DNA of 64,000 nucleotides from Streptomyces sp. NBC_01260 (lineage in GTDB: Bacteria; Actinomycetota; Actinomycetes; Streptomycetales; Streptomycetaceae), in the NCBI RefSeq assembly GCF_036226405.1, contig NZ_CP108464.1, positions 806,001 to 870,000 on the forward strand, read 5' to 3'. The notes under the pieces were generated by a model. That model worked only from the letters and a program-made list of their open reading frames with translations, made no database searches and had not been told where the DNA came from. A program made the position numbers and the translations under genes. This document shows positions 6,734-15,403 of this stretch, piece by piece. The stretch's first letter is position 1; each line of letters begins with the position of its first letter.

Positions 6734-8899
6734 TCAGCCGGTGCCGCGCTCCTCGGCCGTGCAGCGCTCGCGCATGGACCGCAGATGGGCCACGTGGTAC
6801 TCGGCGCTCTGGCCGCTCAGCGTCGTGATCGCCGCCTCGATCAGCGGGCGTGCGGCCGCGGTGTCCGACGCGTCCAGCCAGGTCTCGGCCAGGTCGGTCA
6901 GGGTCCGGGCCGTGTTGTACGTATCCCCCTGCGCCCGGAAGTGGCTCAGTGCCGTCCCCAGCCGGTCCCGGGACTCCTCGAACCTCCCGAGGCCGCGCAG
7001 GGCCCGGCCCCGGTGGCGTTCCAGCAGGGCACGTGCGCGGGGGACGTCGGCGGTTCCTTCGTCCTGAGTGCCCATCGTGATCAGGACGGCGTCCGCCGCC
7101 TCGAAGCACGCGTAGGCCTCCTCGAACCGCCACTGACGCAGCCGCAGCAGTCCGAGGAACTCCGTCGCCGACGCATGGCCCCGCTTGTGGCCCGCCGCCT
7201 CCTCGGCCCGCGCGGCCGCGAGTGCCTCCGCCTCCGCCTCGTCCCAGTGGCGCAGCTCGGTCAGCGTGTGCGCGAGTTGGGCGTGCAGTGCTCCCGCGTC
7301 CGCCGTTCCCGGCAGGTGGGTGTCGGCGAGCCGTGCTCCGATGCGCAGTGCGGGCAGCAGCATCTCGTGGCGGCCCGCCTTGAGTTGCAGCGGCCACAGG
7401 GAGCGGCAGAGCCGTACGGCCGAGGCCGGGTCGCCCGACTCCTCGGCGCAGTGGACGGCCTGGATCAGGTTGCCGCACTCGGCGATCAGTGCGTCAAGCG
7501 CCTCGCCCCGGCTTTCGAAGGCAGGGGTTCCTGGGGCCGGGTTTCCTGGGGCCGAAGGTGCGGGGACCCGCCAGCTCTCCGGCAGCGCCTGATGGGCCAC
7601 GGACGTCGACAGATGGACATACCAGCGCAGGGCTCGGGCCATCGCGGCCGAGCACGCGGCGATGCCGTCCTCCTGCACGGCGACGGCCTCGGCGTGTCCG
7701 CGGACCGCGGGGCGGTAGTGGTAGCGGGCCCGGCCGTCAGCGGTGGTGTTGCGCTCCAGCAGGAGCCCTTCCGCCAGTTCGTCCAGTCGTTGGGCGGCGT
7801 CCTCGGGCGTCGTTCCGGTCGCGTGCGCGGCCACCGCGGCGTCGAGGGCGGGCCAGTCGCATACCGCCATCAGGCGGTACAGCTTCGCCGTCCCCGGTTC
7901 CAGCGAGCGGTAGGTGTCCTGCGCCGCCGCCCGTACGGGGTCGGCGCCGGCGGCCGGGCCGGACGCGGGTTCGGTGAGGCGGGGTGCCGCCGCACGCAGG
8001 GCGTACGGCGATCCGCCGCACCGGGCGAGGACGGAGGGCAGGGTGGCGCGGGCCGCGGCGATCGCCGGCTTGTCCAGGAGCTGGGTCAGCAGCCGTACCG
8101 CGTCCTTGTCCGTCAGCGGGCCGACGGGAACGCGTACCGCGTCGAGGCCGGGGAACGGACGACGGGCCACCACGATCATGAACACAGCGGGCGCGGAGGT
8201 GAGGAGCGGCCGGATCTGGGCGGCCGAGTGCACATGGTCCAGGACGATCAGCAGCTTCCGGTCCGCTACGCAGCGGCGGAAGAACTCGCTCAGCTCTCCG
8301 GCCGAGGTCGGCATATCCTCGTCCCGCAAGCCGAGTTGGCGCAGCAGGCTGCGCAGTACGGTCCCCGCATCGCGTGCGGCAGCGGTGCCGCCGGCCAGAT
8401 CCGCGTAGAGCTGCCCGTCCGGGAACACGGCCGCCTGGCGCACTCCCCAGTGCACCGCCAGCGTGCTGGTGCCCATGCCCTCGGCGCCGTGCACCAGGGC
8501 CAGCCTCGGGGTTCCGTCCGCACGGCGCGACGCCTCGCGGTCGAGGCTCTTCAACGCCTCCTTGCGGTCGGTGAAGAACCTGATCGAGGCGGGGAGGCCC
8601 GGCTGTCCGGCGGCGGGTGCGAAGTCCGCTCCCGGACCCCGGCCGCCACCGCTCACCCGGTTCACGAACGCCGTCCACGAGGAGGCGAGTTGAGGGTCGC
8701 GGCGGAGCCGGTCGGACACCATGCGGGCGACCGCGTCCAGTTCGTCCGGTGCGGTGGGCGCCGGGATTTCGCGGCCTGCGATGCGGCGGACGAATCCGCC
8801 CGTCGACTCCCACGCCCATCTTCCGGCCTCGTTGGCCATTCCCGAGCCGACCGCACCGAGCACCGCCGAAACGGCCGTCAGCGAAATGGGATCCAGCAT
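6734..8899 (-). CDS. STAND (NB-ARC-like) TPR ATPase with degenerate P-loop
   Basis: A 721-residue protein. Residues 1-80 are a helical N-terminal domain (DPISLTAVSAVLGAVGSGMANEAG) like that of the small protein at 270-761. Residues 100-420 form an NB-ARC-type ATPase, and 480-721 contain helical TPR-like repeats (ALHAQLAHTLTELRHWDEAEAEAL; FEESRDRLGTALSHF). The P-loop reads GAEGMGTST (138-146), with Thr144 where the nucleotide-binding lysine should be; Walker B is LLIVLDH (Asp221). The start at 8899 has a GGGGAG box upstream. It is divergent from the EccA-like gene and ends 6 bp from the convergent GT-B-like gene. It may bind nucleotide poorly; signalling role inferred. Confidence 0.8.
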   Translation of the reverse strand: MLDPISLTAVSAVLGAVGSGMANEAGRWAWESTGGFVRRIAGREIPAPTAPDELDAVARMVSDRLRRDPQLASSWTAFVNRVSGGGRGPGADFAPAAGQPGLPASIRFFTDRKEALKSLDREASRRADGTPRLALVHGAEGMGTSTLAVHWGVRQAAVFPDGQLYADLAGGTAAARDAGTVLRSLLRQLGLRDEDMPTSAGELSEFFRRCVADRKLLIVLDHVHSAAQIRPLLTSAPAVFMIVVARRPFPGLDAVRVPVGPLTDKDAVRLLTQLLDKPAIAAARATLPSVLARCGGSPYALRAAAPRLTEPASGPAAGADPVRAAAQDTYRSLEPGTAKLYRLMAVCDWPALDAAVAAHATGTTPEDAAQRLDELAEGLLLERNTTADGRARYHYRPAVRGHAEAVAVQEDGIAACSAAMARALRWYVHLSTSVAHQALPESWRVPAPSAPGNPAPGTPAFESRGEALDALIAECGNLIQAVHCAEESGDPASAVRLCRSLWPLQLKAGRHEMLLPALRIGARLADTHLPGTADAGALHAQLAHTLTELRHWDEAEAEALAAARAEEAAGHKRGHASATEFLGLLRLRQWRFEEAYACFEAADAVLITMGTQDEGTADVPRARALLERHRGRALRGLGRFEESRDRLGTALSHFRAQGDTYNTARTLTDLAETWLDASDTAAARPLIEAAITTLSGQSAEYHVAHLRSMRERCTAEERGTG

Positions 8900-9113
8900 G
8901 TCGCGCACTCCCCGTTCCCGGTGTTCCGCGCGGTGCGCCCTCCCCGGCACCGCCGCTGCCACCGTGCGGATGCAATCTACCGAGTCCGGCGGCGCCCCGT
9001 GCGACACCGTGCGCCACGGGCGGGGTTGGCTATCCTGACGACCGTTCCAGGTGATCACAGTGGCCGTGCGGGCCGCGGCACGGGCTGCGCACGCGCCGGA
9101 GGGGGAGAGTCAC

Positions 9114-10940
9114 GTGCGGGGTGCTGCGGCGAGCCGGGGGTCGGTCAGGAAGGCCGAGCAGGCGTGGAATCAGGCGATGCTGCTGATGCGGCAGGGGGAC
9201 ACCGCGGGGGCATCCGCGCAGTTCACGCTCGCCGCGTCCCACGATCCGGCCGCCGCCGACGCGTGGCTCGGCCTCCATGCGACCGGGCAGGATCAGCAGC
9301 GGGCCCTGGACGCCATGCTCCGGACCTCCGGGGCGTTCGGCGCGCTGCGCACGAAGTTCGGGCTGCCCCTGCGGTCCACGTTCCAGATCGGCCACTACGT
9401 CACCTTCCGGCTGGAGAACGCACGCGATCTGTGGCTGGCCGCGATGTCCTCGCTGCTGGACAACGGCCGGCTCGACGAGGCCTGGGCCGGACTGTCGACC
9501 GCACAACTGGACTGTGACGAGACGCGGTTCATCTATACGCGGTACGCGTTCCTCAAGGAGGACTGGGCCCTTGTGCTGAGGTTCGCCACCGGGATCGGTG
9601 ACGCGTTCCTGCGCGACGAGTCGCAGTTGTACGTCGGTGCGTCGCTCTTCGCCCAGGGCGTCCACCACGAGGCGCTGAATGTGCTCGCTCCGCTCCCCGG
9701 GAAGCTGGAGAAGGGGAGCAGGTTCGATGCCGAGACCAAGTACTTCATGGGGCGGTCCCTGGAGGAACTGGGGCGGAAGGAGGATGCCCTGAAGCGGTAC
9801 CAGTACGCCTTCCGGTGTTCGCCGGACCTCTTCGACGTGGATGTCCGCGCCCAGGCCCGCCCGGCGCCGGCGCCGGCCTCCCCGCTCACCCCCGAGGACG
9901 CCCCGGACGTTGCTCCCGCGCGGCACTCCGGTGAGCCGGCGCCGTCCGTTCCGGCCTCGGCGGGCTCTCCGTCGCCGCAGACCGGGCCCGGTGGCGGCGC
10001 GGAGAGCGGCAGCGGGGACGGGCCGTCGGCGCAGGAGCGGGCCGCCCTGCTGGCCGAGGCCCGGAAGTCCCTCGACGGCATGATCGGCCTCGAACCGGTG
10101 AAGCGCCAAGTGCTCACCCTCATCGCCCAGTTGCGGATGGCCGCGCTGCGGGAGGAGCAGGGCCTACCCGGGGGTGCCAAGCCCCGGCACTTCGTCTTCG
10201 CGGGGCCGCCGGGCACCGGCAAGACGACGGTGGCCCGCATCATCGGCAAGGTCTTCGCCGGACTCGGCCTGTTGCGGTCCGGTCATGTGATCGAGGCCCA
10301 GCGCGTCGATCTGGTGGGGCAGCACCTCGGGTCCACGGCCATCAAGACCACCCAGGTCATCGACTCCGCGCTGAACGGGGTGCTGTTCATCGACGAGGCG
10401 TACGCCCTGTCCAACAGCGGATACAGCGGCGGCGACGCCTTCGGGGACGAGGCGATGCAGGTGCTCCTGAAGCGGGCCGAGGACGACCGGGACCGGCTCG
10501 TCGTCGTACTCGCCGGATACCGCGACGAGATGGCCGGTCTGCTGGCGAGCAACCCCGGTCTGGTGTCTCGTTTCAATACGCGCGTCGACTTCCCCTCGTA
10601 CTCCGCCGAGGAACTCGTCCGCATCGCCCGGTCCGTGCTGGCCTCCCAGGGCGACGAGCCGGATGCCGGGGCCGTCGACGTCCTCGGGTCCCTGTGCGCG
10701 GCGATCGTGGACGGCGGGATGGCCGACACCGTGGGCAACGCCCGGTTCGCACGCGAGCTCTGCCAAAAGGCCTCCGCGCAACGAGACCTGCGGCTGTACG
10801 CCGCGCACGCCGACAGCACACCGACCCGGGAGGAGATGGTCACCGTACTCGCCTGGGACGTGGTCGCCGCACATGACGAGCTCATGGAGTCCCACGGTCT
10901 CGCGGGTGAGGCCGAGGGAGCAGGCGGTAGCGGCGGGTAA
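9114..10940 (+). CDS. EccA/CbxX-type AAA+ ATPase with N-terminal TPR domain
   Basis: A 608-residue protein. Residues 1-250 are helical TPR-like repeats (AEQAWNQAMLLMRQGDTAGA; MGRSLEELGRKEDALKRYQYAF), then a Pro/Ala-rich linker (about 250-320), then a CbxX/CfqX AAA+ domain: Walker A GPPGTGKTT, Walker B LFIDEAYAL, sensor VVLAGYRDEM and arginine-finger region NPGLVSRF. The layout matches EccA, the cytosolic ATPase of type VII secretion, but no ESX genes (EccC, EsxA-like) occur in the window, so it may be a stand-alone paralogue. GTG 9114 was chosen because GGAGGGGGAG lies just upstream. Divergent from the degenerate STAND ATPase, suggesting shared control. Confidence 0.85.
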   Translation: MRGAAASRGSVRKAEQAWNQAMLLMRQGDTAGASAQFTLAASHDPAAADAWLGLHATGQDQQRALDAMLRTSGAFGALRTKFGLPLRSTFQIGHYVTFRLENARDLWLAAMSSLLDNGRLDEAWAGLSTAQLDCDETRFIYTRYAFLKEDWALVLRFATGIGDAFLRDESQLYVGASLFAQGVHHEALNVLAPLPGKLEKGSRFDAETKYFMGRSLEELGRKEDALKRYQYAFRCSPDLFDVDVRAQARPAPAPASPLTPEDAPDVAPARHSGEPAPSVPASAGSPSPQTGPGGGAESGSGDGPSAQERAALLAEARKSLDGMIGLEPVKRQVLTLIAQLRMAALREEQGLPGGAKPRHFVFAGPPGTGKTTVARIIGKVFAGLGLLRSGHVIEAQRVDLVGQHLGSTAIKTTQVIDSALNGVLFIDEAYALSNSGYSGGDAFGDEAMQVLLKRAEDDRDRLVVVLAGYRDEMAGLLASNPGLVSRFNTRVDFPSYSAEELVRIARSVLASQGDEPDAGAVDVLGSLCAAIVDGGMADTVGNARFARELCQKASAQRDLRLYAAHADSTPTREEMVTVLAWDVVAAHDELMESHGLAGEAEGAGGSGG

Positions 10941-10969
10941 CCGGTGCCGGCCTGTCACCGCCCGCCTCG

Positions 10970-11791
10970 TCACGGCGCCGTGAAGTACTCCGGGAAGTGC
11001 GGTCCGAGCCACGGCCTGCGTCCCCAGGCGAGGACCCGGCCCCTGGCCATGGCGCCCACCGGGGAGATACGGCCGAGCGCCATCAGCAGGAACGTGACCG
11101 GCTCGATGGAGATCGTGCAGTCCGGGCGGTCCGGCGGCCGGTGGCCCACCGACACCACGCCGTCGGTGAAGATCACCCCGAATCGGTCGCCGCCCCACAG
11201 CCGGACCGCGTAGCGGGCGGTGAGACCCGCCGTGGCCACGGCGTCGGTCACCCGGGGCATGGCCTGGACGAAGAAGGGCAGGGTCAGCCCGGCCCGGGGC
11301 CGGTCGACCATGTGCGGGCGCCTCAGCGCCCGCGCCAGGTCGTAGCCGTGGCCCAGCATGTGCGTCAGGAGGTACGAGCCGAGGACCGCCCGGTTCATCG
11401 GACCCATCGGCGTCATCAGCTCCTCGTCCGCGGGGTGTTCGGCCACCGCGTCGAGGAACGCGGCGGTCTGCGCCACGATCATCGCGGCCAGCGGCTCGCC
11501 CTCGCGCTCGCCGAACGCCGCGAGGGCCCGCTCGTTGGCTGCGGCCAGGCCCTGCGGGGTGCCGTCCCCGTAGTCGCGCGCGTGCCCGGCGGCCACTTCC
11601 GCCATCAGTTGGTTGGCCTGCGCGAGATGCGCCGCCGCCTCCCCCACGGTCCACTCCGACCTGGGAACCGGCCGCCCGGTGTCGGGGGCGTCGCGCAGCA
11701 GCGCCGCGATCTCGGTGGCCGTCGCCCGAATCGCGTCGGCCAGCCCCTCGGGCAGCCTGCCCCGTATGTCGTGCTCCGCCACCGGCTCCAC
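10970..11791 (-). CDS. Mycothiol-dependent maleylpyruvate isomerase-fold protein
   Basis: A 273-residue protein with an N-terminal DinB-like four-helix domain (EWTVGEAAAHLAQANQLMAEV; GSYLLTHMLGHGYDLARAL) and a C-terminal SCP2-like domain (GVIFTDGVVSVGHR; PVTFLLMALGRI). The two-domain order is that of the mycothiol-dependent maleylpyruvate isomerase family. His residues that bind the metal in the family may be those in AAAHLAQ and LLTHMLGHG. Most Streptomyces paralogues have no known substrate. The start is a GTG at 11791 (a second GTG at 11782 is possible). It is divergent from the response regulator; CCTGTTACC occurs at 11792-11800 and again at 11873-11881 in between. Confidence 0.75.
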   Translation of the reverse strand: MEPVAEHDIRGRLPEGLADAIRATATEIAALLRDAPDTGRPVPRSEWTVGEAAAHLAQANQLMAEVAAGHARDYGDGTPQGLAAANERALAAFGEREGEPLAAMIVAQTAAFLDAVAEHPADEELMTPMGPMNRAVLGSYLLTHMLGHGYDLARALRRPHMVDRPRAGLTLPFFVQAMPRVTDAVATAGLTARYAVRLWGGDRFGVIFTDGVVSVGHRPPDRPDCTISIEPVTFLLMALGRISPVGAMARGRVLAWGRRPWLGPHFPEYFTAP

Positions 11792-11962
11792 CCTGTTACC
11801 GCCCTCGTGAACGCCGTGCCTCGTGCGTACGGATCCTGCTCCGTGCCCACGCGCACGGACCTGCCGCACACACCTGTTACCTGCGGGTACACAAGAGCAG
11901 GTCGCGGGCACCGCGGGCAAGAGGTCGACGCCCACAGTTCGAACCCCTCTACGATCGAGCAC

Positions 11963-12688
11963 GTGTGCGCAAACGTGATCGTCGCTGAAGACGACGAGAA
12001 GCAGGCCGAACTCCTCCGCCGATACCTCGAACGGGAAGGCCACTCCGTCACCCTCGTCGGCGACGGCCTCGCGGCCCTCGACCTGGTCAGGCACCGGGAG
12101 CCGGACCTGCTGGTCCTCGATGTGATGATGCCCCGTGCCGACGGTCTGGACGTGGTGCGTGTCCTGCGCGCGGAGTGCCGGGAGTTGCCGGTACTGATGC
12201 TGACGGCCCGCACGACCGAGGACGATCTGCTGCTCGGACTCGATCTGGGTGCGGACGACTACGTGACCAAGCCGTACAGCCCGCGTGAGCTGATGGCCCG
12301 GGTCCGTACGCTGCTGCGCCGCAGCAGACGCCCCACCGGCGCCGAACCCGCCGACGCCGCACTGCTGACGGTCGGGGCGCTCGTGGTCGATCCGACCCGG
12401 CACGTGGTGTCGGTCGGCGGCGAGGCCGTGGACTGCACGCCCGGCGAGTTCAGGATCCTTGCCGCGCTCGCGGCCGAGCCCGACCGGGTCTTCTCCCGGC
12501 AGCAACTGCTCGCGGAACTCCACGGCTTCGACCGGTACATCAGCGACCGGACGGTCGATGTGCACGTCATGAACCTGCGCAAGAAGATAGAACCCGCCCC
12601 GCGCCGGCCGGCCCGGCTACTCACCGTCTTCGGCGTCGGATACAAGCTGACGGACCCGGCGAAGGCTGCGACACGTGCGTCGTCATAG
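11963..12688 (+). CDS. OmpR/PhoB-family response regulator
   Basis: A 241-residue regulator. The receiver domain has the acidic pocket AEDDEK (residues 8-13), phosphoacceptor Asp53 in LLVLDVMMP, the switch Thr in LMLTAR and Lys in DYVTKPYSP. The C-terminal winged helix (CTPGEFRILAALAAEPDRVFSRQQLL ... DRTVDVHVMNLRKKIE ... VFGVGYKL) is of the OmpR type. The GTG start at 11963 gives a normal N-terminus. It overlaps the sensor kinase gene by 14 bp, so the two form an operon. Likely targets are the adjacent secreted protein and sortase genes. Confidence 0.92.
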   Translation: MCANVIVAEDDEKQAELLRRYLEREGHSVTLVGDGLAALDLVRHREPDLLVLDVMMPRADGLDVVRVLRAECRELPVLMLTARTTEDDLLLGLDLGADDYVTKPYSPRELMARVRTLLRRSRRPTGAEPADAALLTVGALVVDPTRHVVSVGGEAVDCTPGEFRILAALAAEPDRVFSRQQLLAELHGFDRYISDRTVDVHVMNLRKKIEPAPRRPARLLTVFGVGYKLTDPAKAATRASS

Positions 12689-14780
12689 CGGAGCGCGTCT
12701 CCACGACGGGGCGCACAGCGCCTCCCCCGGCTCCGAGCGGCGGGCGCGGCTGCCGTTGCGCAAGAGCCTCTTCGCCCGGCTGCTGACCGTATCCGCACTG
12801 GTGGCGGCCTGTTCGGTGGCTGCCACCGCCTGGCTCGCCGTCCAGACGACGTCCGGCGCGATCCGGCAGGAGCAGGGGCAGAACCTGACCGCCGATGCCC
12901 GGATCTACCACAGCCTGCTCGGTTATGCGGCGGCTCATCCCACCTGGGAGGACGTCGGGGGGACGGTGCGTGAGCTGGCCAGGAAGTCCGGCCGGCGGAT
13001 CGCGCTGACGACGGAGCGGCGCGATCCGCTCGCCGACTCGGCCGACCCGGCGTCGTCGCCCGCCCTGCCCGCGCAGGCCTCGGCGATCGTCGACCCGCTG
13101 TCGGTGGACACCGCGCTGGCGGCCGAGACCGCGGGCGCCTCCGGCGCTCCGGCCGACCGGGTCGATCCGCGAGCTGTCGGGCCGTTCCGGCTGCCCGCCT
13201 CGGAACGTGCGGAGTTGCAACAGATCGCCGAACGGAACGTGGCCTGCCTCAGCAACTCCGGGATCGCCTCGGACGTGGTCCGCAGCGCGAGCGGTCGCCC
13301 TCGGATCCAGGTGGTGGGCAACGACCCCGACCGTCTCCAGGGCACTCGCTGCACCACCGATGCCCTGGACAGTCCGACGGCCACCGAGAAGAAGGCGCTG
13401 AAGTCCCTCAACCAGCTGGCCGACGCCTGTCTGAAGCGCCAGAACCGCGTCGGCGTACACCTGAAGCTCGATCTGTCCTGGGGGCAGGCGCCGGAGCCCC
13501 GGCCCGCGGAAGTGCTCGCCAGTATGGCGCCGAGCGCGTCGCCCAGTCCCGTGCCGACCTCCCCGCCCACGGCCGTCACGCCCAGCGTCTCTCCGGACAC
13601 CCGCCCCTCGCCTGCCGTCGGCAACGGCGAGGACGGCCGGGCCATCGCCTCCTGCGTCGGCACGGCCCGTCGTGAACAGCTCGGTTCGTACGTCGCCTCG
13701 CCCGCGCTGCTGTTCATCGGCGACACCGGCGGCACCACGGTGCCCGGTTTCGATCTCTCACCGGCCAACACCGCCAGGATCGCGGGCACCGCGGCGCTCG
13801 TCCTCGCTCTCACCGTCGGCGCGTCGGTACTCGTGGGCGCACGGCTCGTACGCCCGCTGCGCGCGCTGACGGGCGCCGCCCAGCGGATGCGGGACGGCGA
13901 GGACAGCGTGCCCGTGCTGGTCGCCGCGGACAACGAGATCGGGCGGCTCGCCGCCACCTTCAACGACATGTCCGCCCACCGCGCCCGGCTGGAGGCGCAG
14001 CGCAAGGCCATGGTCAGCGATGTCGCCCATGAACTGCGCACCCCGCTCAGCAACATCCGCGGCTGGCTGGAGGCGGCGCAGGACGGCGTGGCCGACCCGG
14101 ACCCGGCGTTCATCGCCTCGCTGCACGAGGAGGCGGTGCTGTTGCAGCACATCATCGACGACCTCCAGGACCTGGCCCAGGCCGACGCGGGCGCGCTGCG
14201 GCTGCACCCCGAACCGGTACGGATCGAGGACCTGCTGAACCAGGTCGCCGCCGCACACCAGGCCCGCGCCGACACGGCCGGGGTCGCGCTGACGGTGCTC
14301 CCCGCGCCACCGGGCCGCCCGGTCCCGGGGCTGACGGCCGATCCGGTCCGGCTGCGCCAGGCCCTCGGCAATCTGGTCTCGAACGCGGTCCGCCACACCC
14401 CGTCCGGCGGGAAGGTCACCCTGCGTCCGTACGGCTCCGAGTCCGGGGAAGCGGTGCTGGTGGACGTCACCGACACGGGCAGCGGCATTCCGCCCGAGGA
14501 CCTCGGTCATGTCTTCGACCGCTTCTGGCGCGGCGAGAAGTCCCGCAGCCGCCGTACGGGAGGCAGCGGGCTGGGCCTGGCGATCGTACGGAAGCTCACG
14601 GAGGCGCACGACGGTTCGGTCACGGCGGTGAGCGTGCCGGGACAGGGGTCGGTGTTCACACTCCGCCTCCCGGCCGACCGCAGTGGCTCGTCCGGGGACG
14701 GTTCGACGGAGGCCGGCTCGACCGACGGCCGCTCGACCGACGACCGCGACGGCGCCGGGAGCGGTTCCGAGCAGCCCTGA
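12675..14780 (+). CDS. Sensor histidine kinase with large extracytoplasmic domain
   Basis: A 701-residue membrane kinase: transmembrane helix about 33-55, an extracytoplasmic domain of about 310 residues, second helix about 367-390, HAMP about 391-440, HisKA with His452 in SDVAHELRTPLSN, and a HATPase domain with N box NLVSNAVRHTP, G1 DTGSGI and G2 GGSGLGLAIV. The sensor region has four cysteines (191, 226, 252, 327), possibly two disulfides, and a Pro/Ser-rich stretch (about 280-315) that looks like a flexible spacer. The tail is Ser/Asp/Gly-rich. It pairs with the overlapping response regulator. An envelope signal is likely because a cell-wall protein and a sortase follow. Confidence 0.92.
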   Translation: MRRHSGARLHDGAHSASPGSERRARLPLRKSLFARLLTVSALVAACSVAATAWLAVQTTSGAIRQEQGQNLTADARIYHSLLGYAAAHPTWEDVGGTVRELARKSGRRIALTTERRDPLADSADPASSPALPAQASAIVDPLSVDTALAAETAGASGAPADRVDPRAVGPFRLPASERAELQQIAERNVACLSNSGIASDVVRSASGRPRIQVVGNDPDRLQGTRCTTDALDSPTATEKKALKSLNQLADACLKRQNRVGVHLKLDLSWGQAPEPRPAEVLASMAPSASPSPVPTSPPTAVTPSVSPDTRPSPAVGNGEDGRAIASCVGTARREQLGSYVASPALLFIGDTGGTTVPGFDLSPANTARIAGTAALVLALTVGASVLVGARLVRPLRALTGAAQRMRDGEDSVPVLVAADNEIGRLAATFNDMSAHRARLEAQRKAMVSDVAHELRTPLSNIRGWLEAAQDGVADPDPAFIASLHEEAVLLQHIIDDLQDLAQADAGALRLHPEPVRIEDLLNQVAAAHQARADTAGVALTVLPAPPGRPVPGLTADPVRLRQALGNLVSNAVRHTPSGGKVTLRPYGSESGEAVLVDVTDTGSGIPPEDLGHVFDRFWRGEKSRSRRTGGSGLGLAIVRKLTEAHDGSVTAVSVPGQGSVFTLRLPADRSGSSGDGSTEAGSTDGRSTDDRDGAGSGSEQP

Positions 14781-14796
14781 TGCGATGACCACAGCG

Positions 14797-14833
14797 TTCT
14801 GACAGCTTCTTCATATCTTCGGGACAGCCTGTC
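14797..14833 (+). promoter_or_regulatory. Candidate response-regulator binding region
   Basis: Between the kinase stop and the secreted-protein gene lies an AT-richer stretch with GACAG at 14801-14805 and 14823-14827. These are 22 bp apart (two helical turns), and the second copy is part of GACAGCCTGTC (14823-14833). Direct repeats with this phasing suit an OmpR-type regulator. Not proven. Confidence 0.3.
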
Positions 14834-14905
14834 GGTACGCCTCGCGCCGCGGTGCGATTCCGCATCGCGGCGCCGTCGAGGCCGACCTGGAACGGAGCCA
14901 TATCC

Positions 14906-15313
14906 ATGTCCCTGCGCTCGTCCCTGCGCACCGTAGTCCTTGCCGCTGTCGCGGCCGGCGCGGTATGCGTCCCCGCCACCTCGGCCTTCGCCGACTCCTC
15001 CCCCACCGCCTCGCCCGCGAGGCCGTCACAGAGCGCCACCCCCTCTGTCGTCCCCTCCCGCGCGCCCTCCACCGCGCCCTCCGCCGTACCGTCCGAGGCG
15101 CCGCGCGGCGGCGTGGCCGCGGGCGACAGGACCGCACCCGCGGTCCGGCCGGCGACCGTGCCGCGCGGCGGAGTCGCCGCGGGTGAGCACCCGGCCGGCA
15201 CGTCCGGTGACAACACCGCCGCGGTGACGGGTTCCGCCGTGGCGGCCCTCCTGGTCGCGGGCGCCGGAACGGTCGTCCTGCGCCGCCGCTCCACCGGCCG
15301 CCGCAACGGCTGA
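14906..15313 (+). CDS. Small secreted cell-wall protein, possible sortase substrate
   Basis: A 135-residue protein. Residues 1-30 are a Sec signal peptide (RTVVLAAVAAGAVCVPATSAFA). The mature part is a Ser/Pro/Thr/Ala-rich linker containing the octamer PRGGVAAG twice (about residues 64-71 and 85-92). The C-terminus has a hydrophobic helix (GSAVAALLVAGAGTVVL) and the basic tail RRRSTGRRNG. This is the architecture of a sortase substrate, although no canonical LPXTG/LAXTG is present; VTG precedes the helix. The ATG at 14906 has GGAG upstream. The neighbouring sortase gene supports covalent or membrane anchoring at the surface. Function unknown. Confidence 0.75.
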   Translation: MSLRSSLRTVVLAAVAAGAVCVPATSAFADSSPTASPARPSQSATPSVVPSRAPSTAPSAVPSEAPRGGVAAGDRTAPAVRPATVPRGGVAAGEHPAGTSGDNTAAVTGSAVAALLVAGAGTVVLRRRSTGRRNG

Positions 15314-15333
15314 CCACCCCTCAGCCGACAAGC

Positions 15334-15374
15334 CGGCAGTGGCGCCGTCCTGCATCAGGGCGGCGCCACTGCCG
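15334..15374 (+). terminator. Strong hairpin between secreted-protein and sortase genes
   Basis: CGGCAGTGGCGCCG (15334-15347) pairs perfectly with CGGCGCCACTGCCG (15361-15374), with a 13-base loop. It lies 30 bp before the sortase ATG and 20 bp after the previous stop. There is no long T-run (only TCTCTTCT after it). It may terminate or attenuate, giving more substrate than sortase. Confidence 0.6.
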
Positions 15375-15403
15375 TCGGCCGATCTCTTCTGGAGTCTGTC
15401 CTC

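Noticed and set aside
6785..9517. A 910-codon plus-strand frame opposite the STAND ATPase
   Set aside because: Composition is low-complexity Gly/Arg/Val without family motifs; the minus-strand gene is clearly real.
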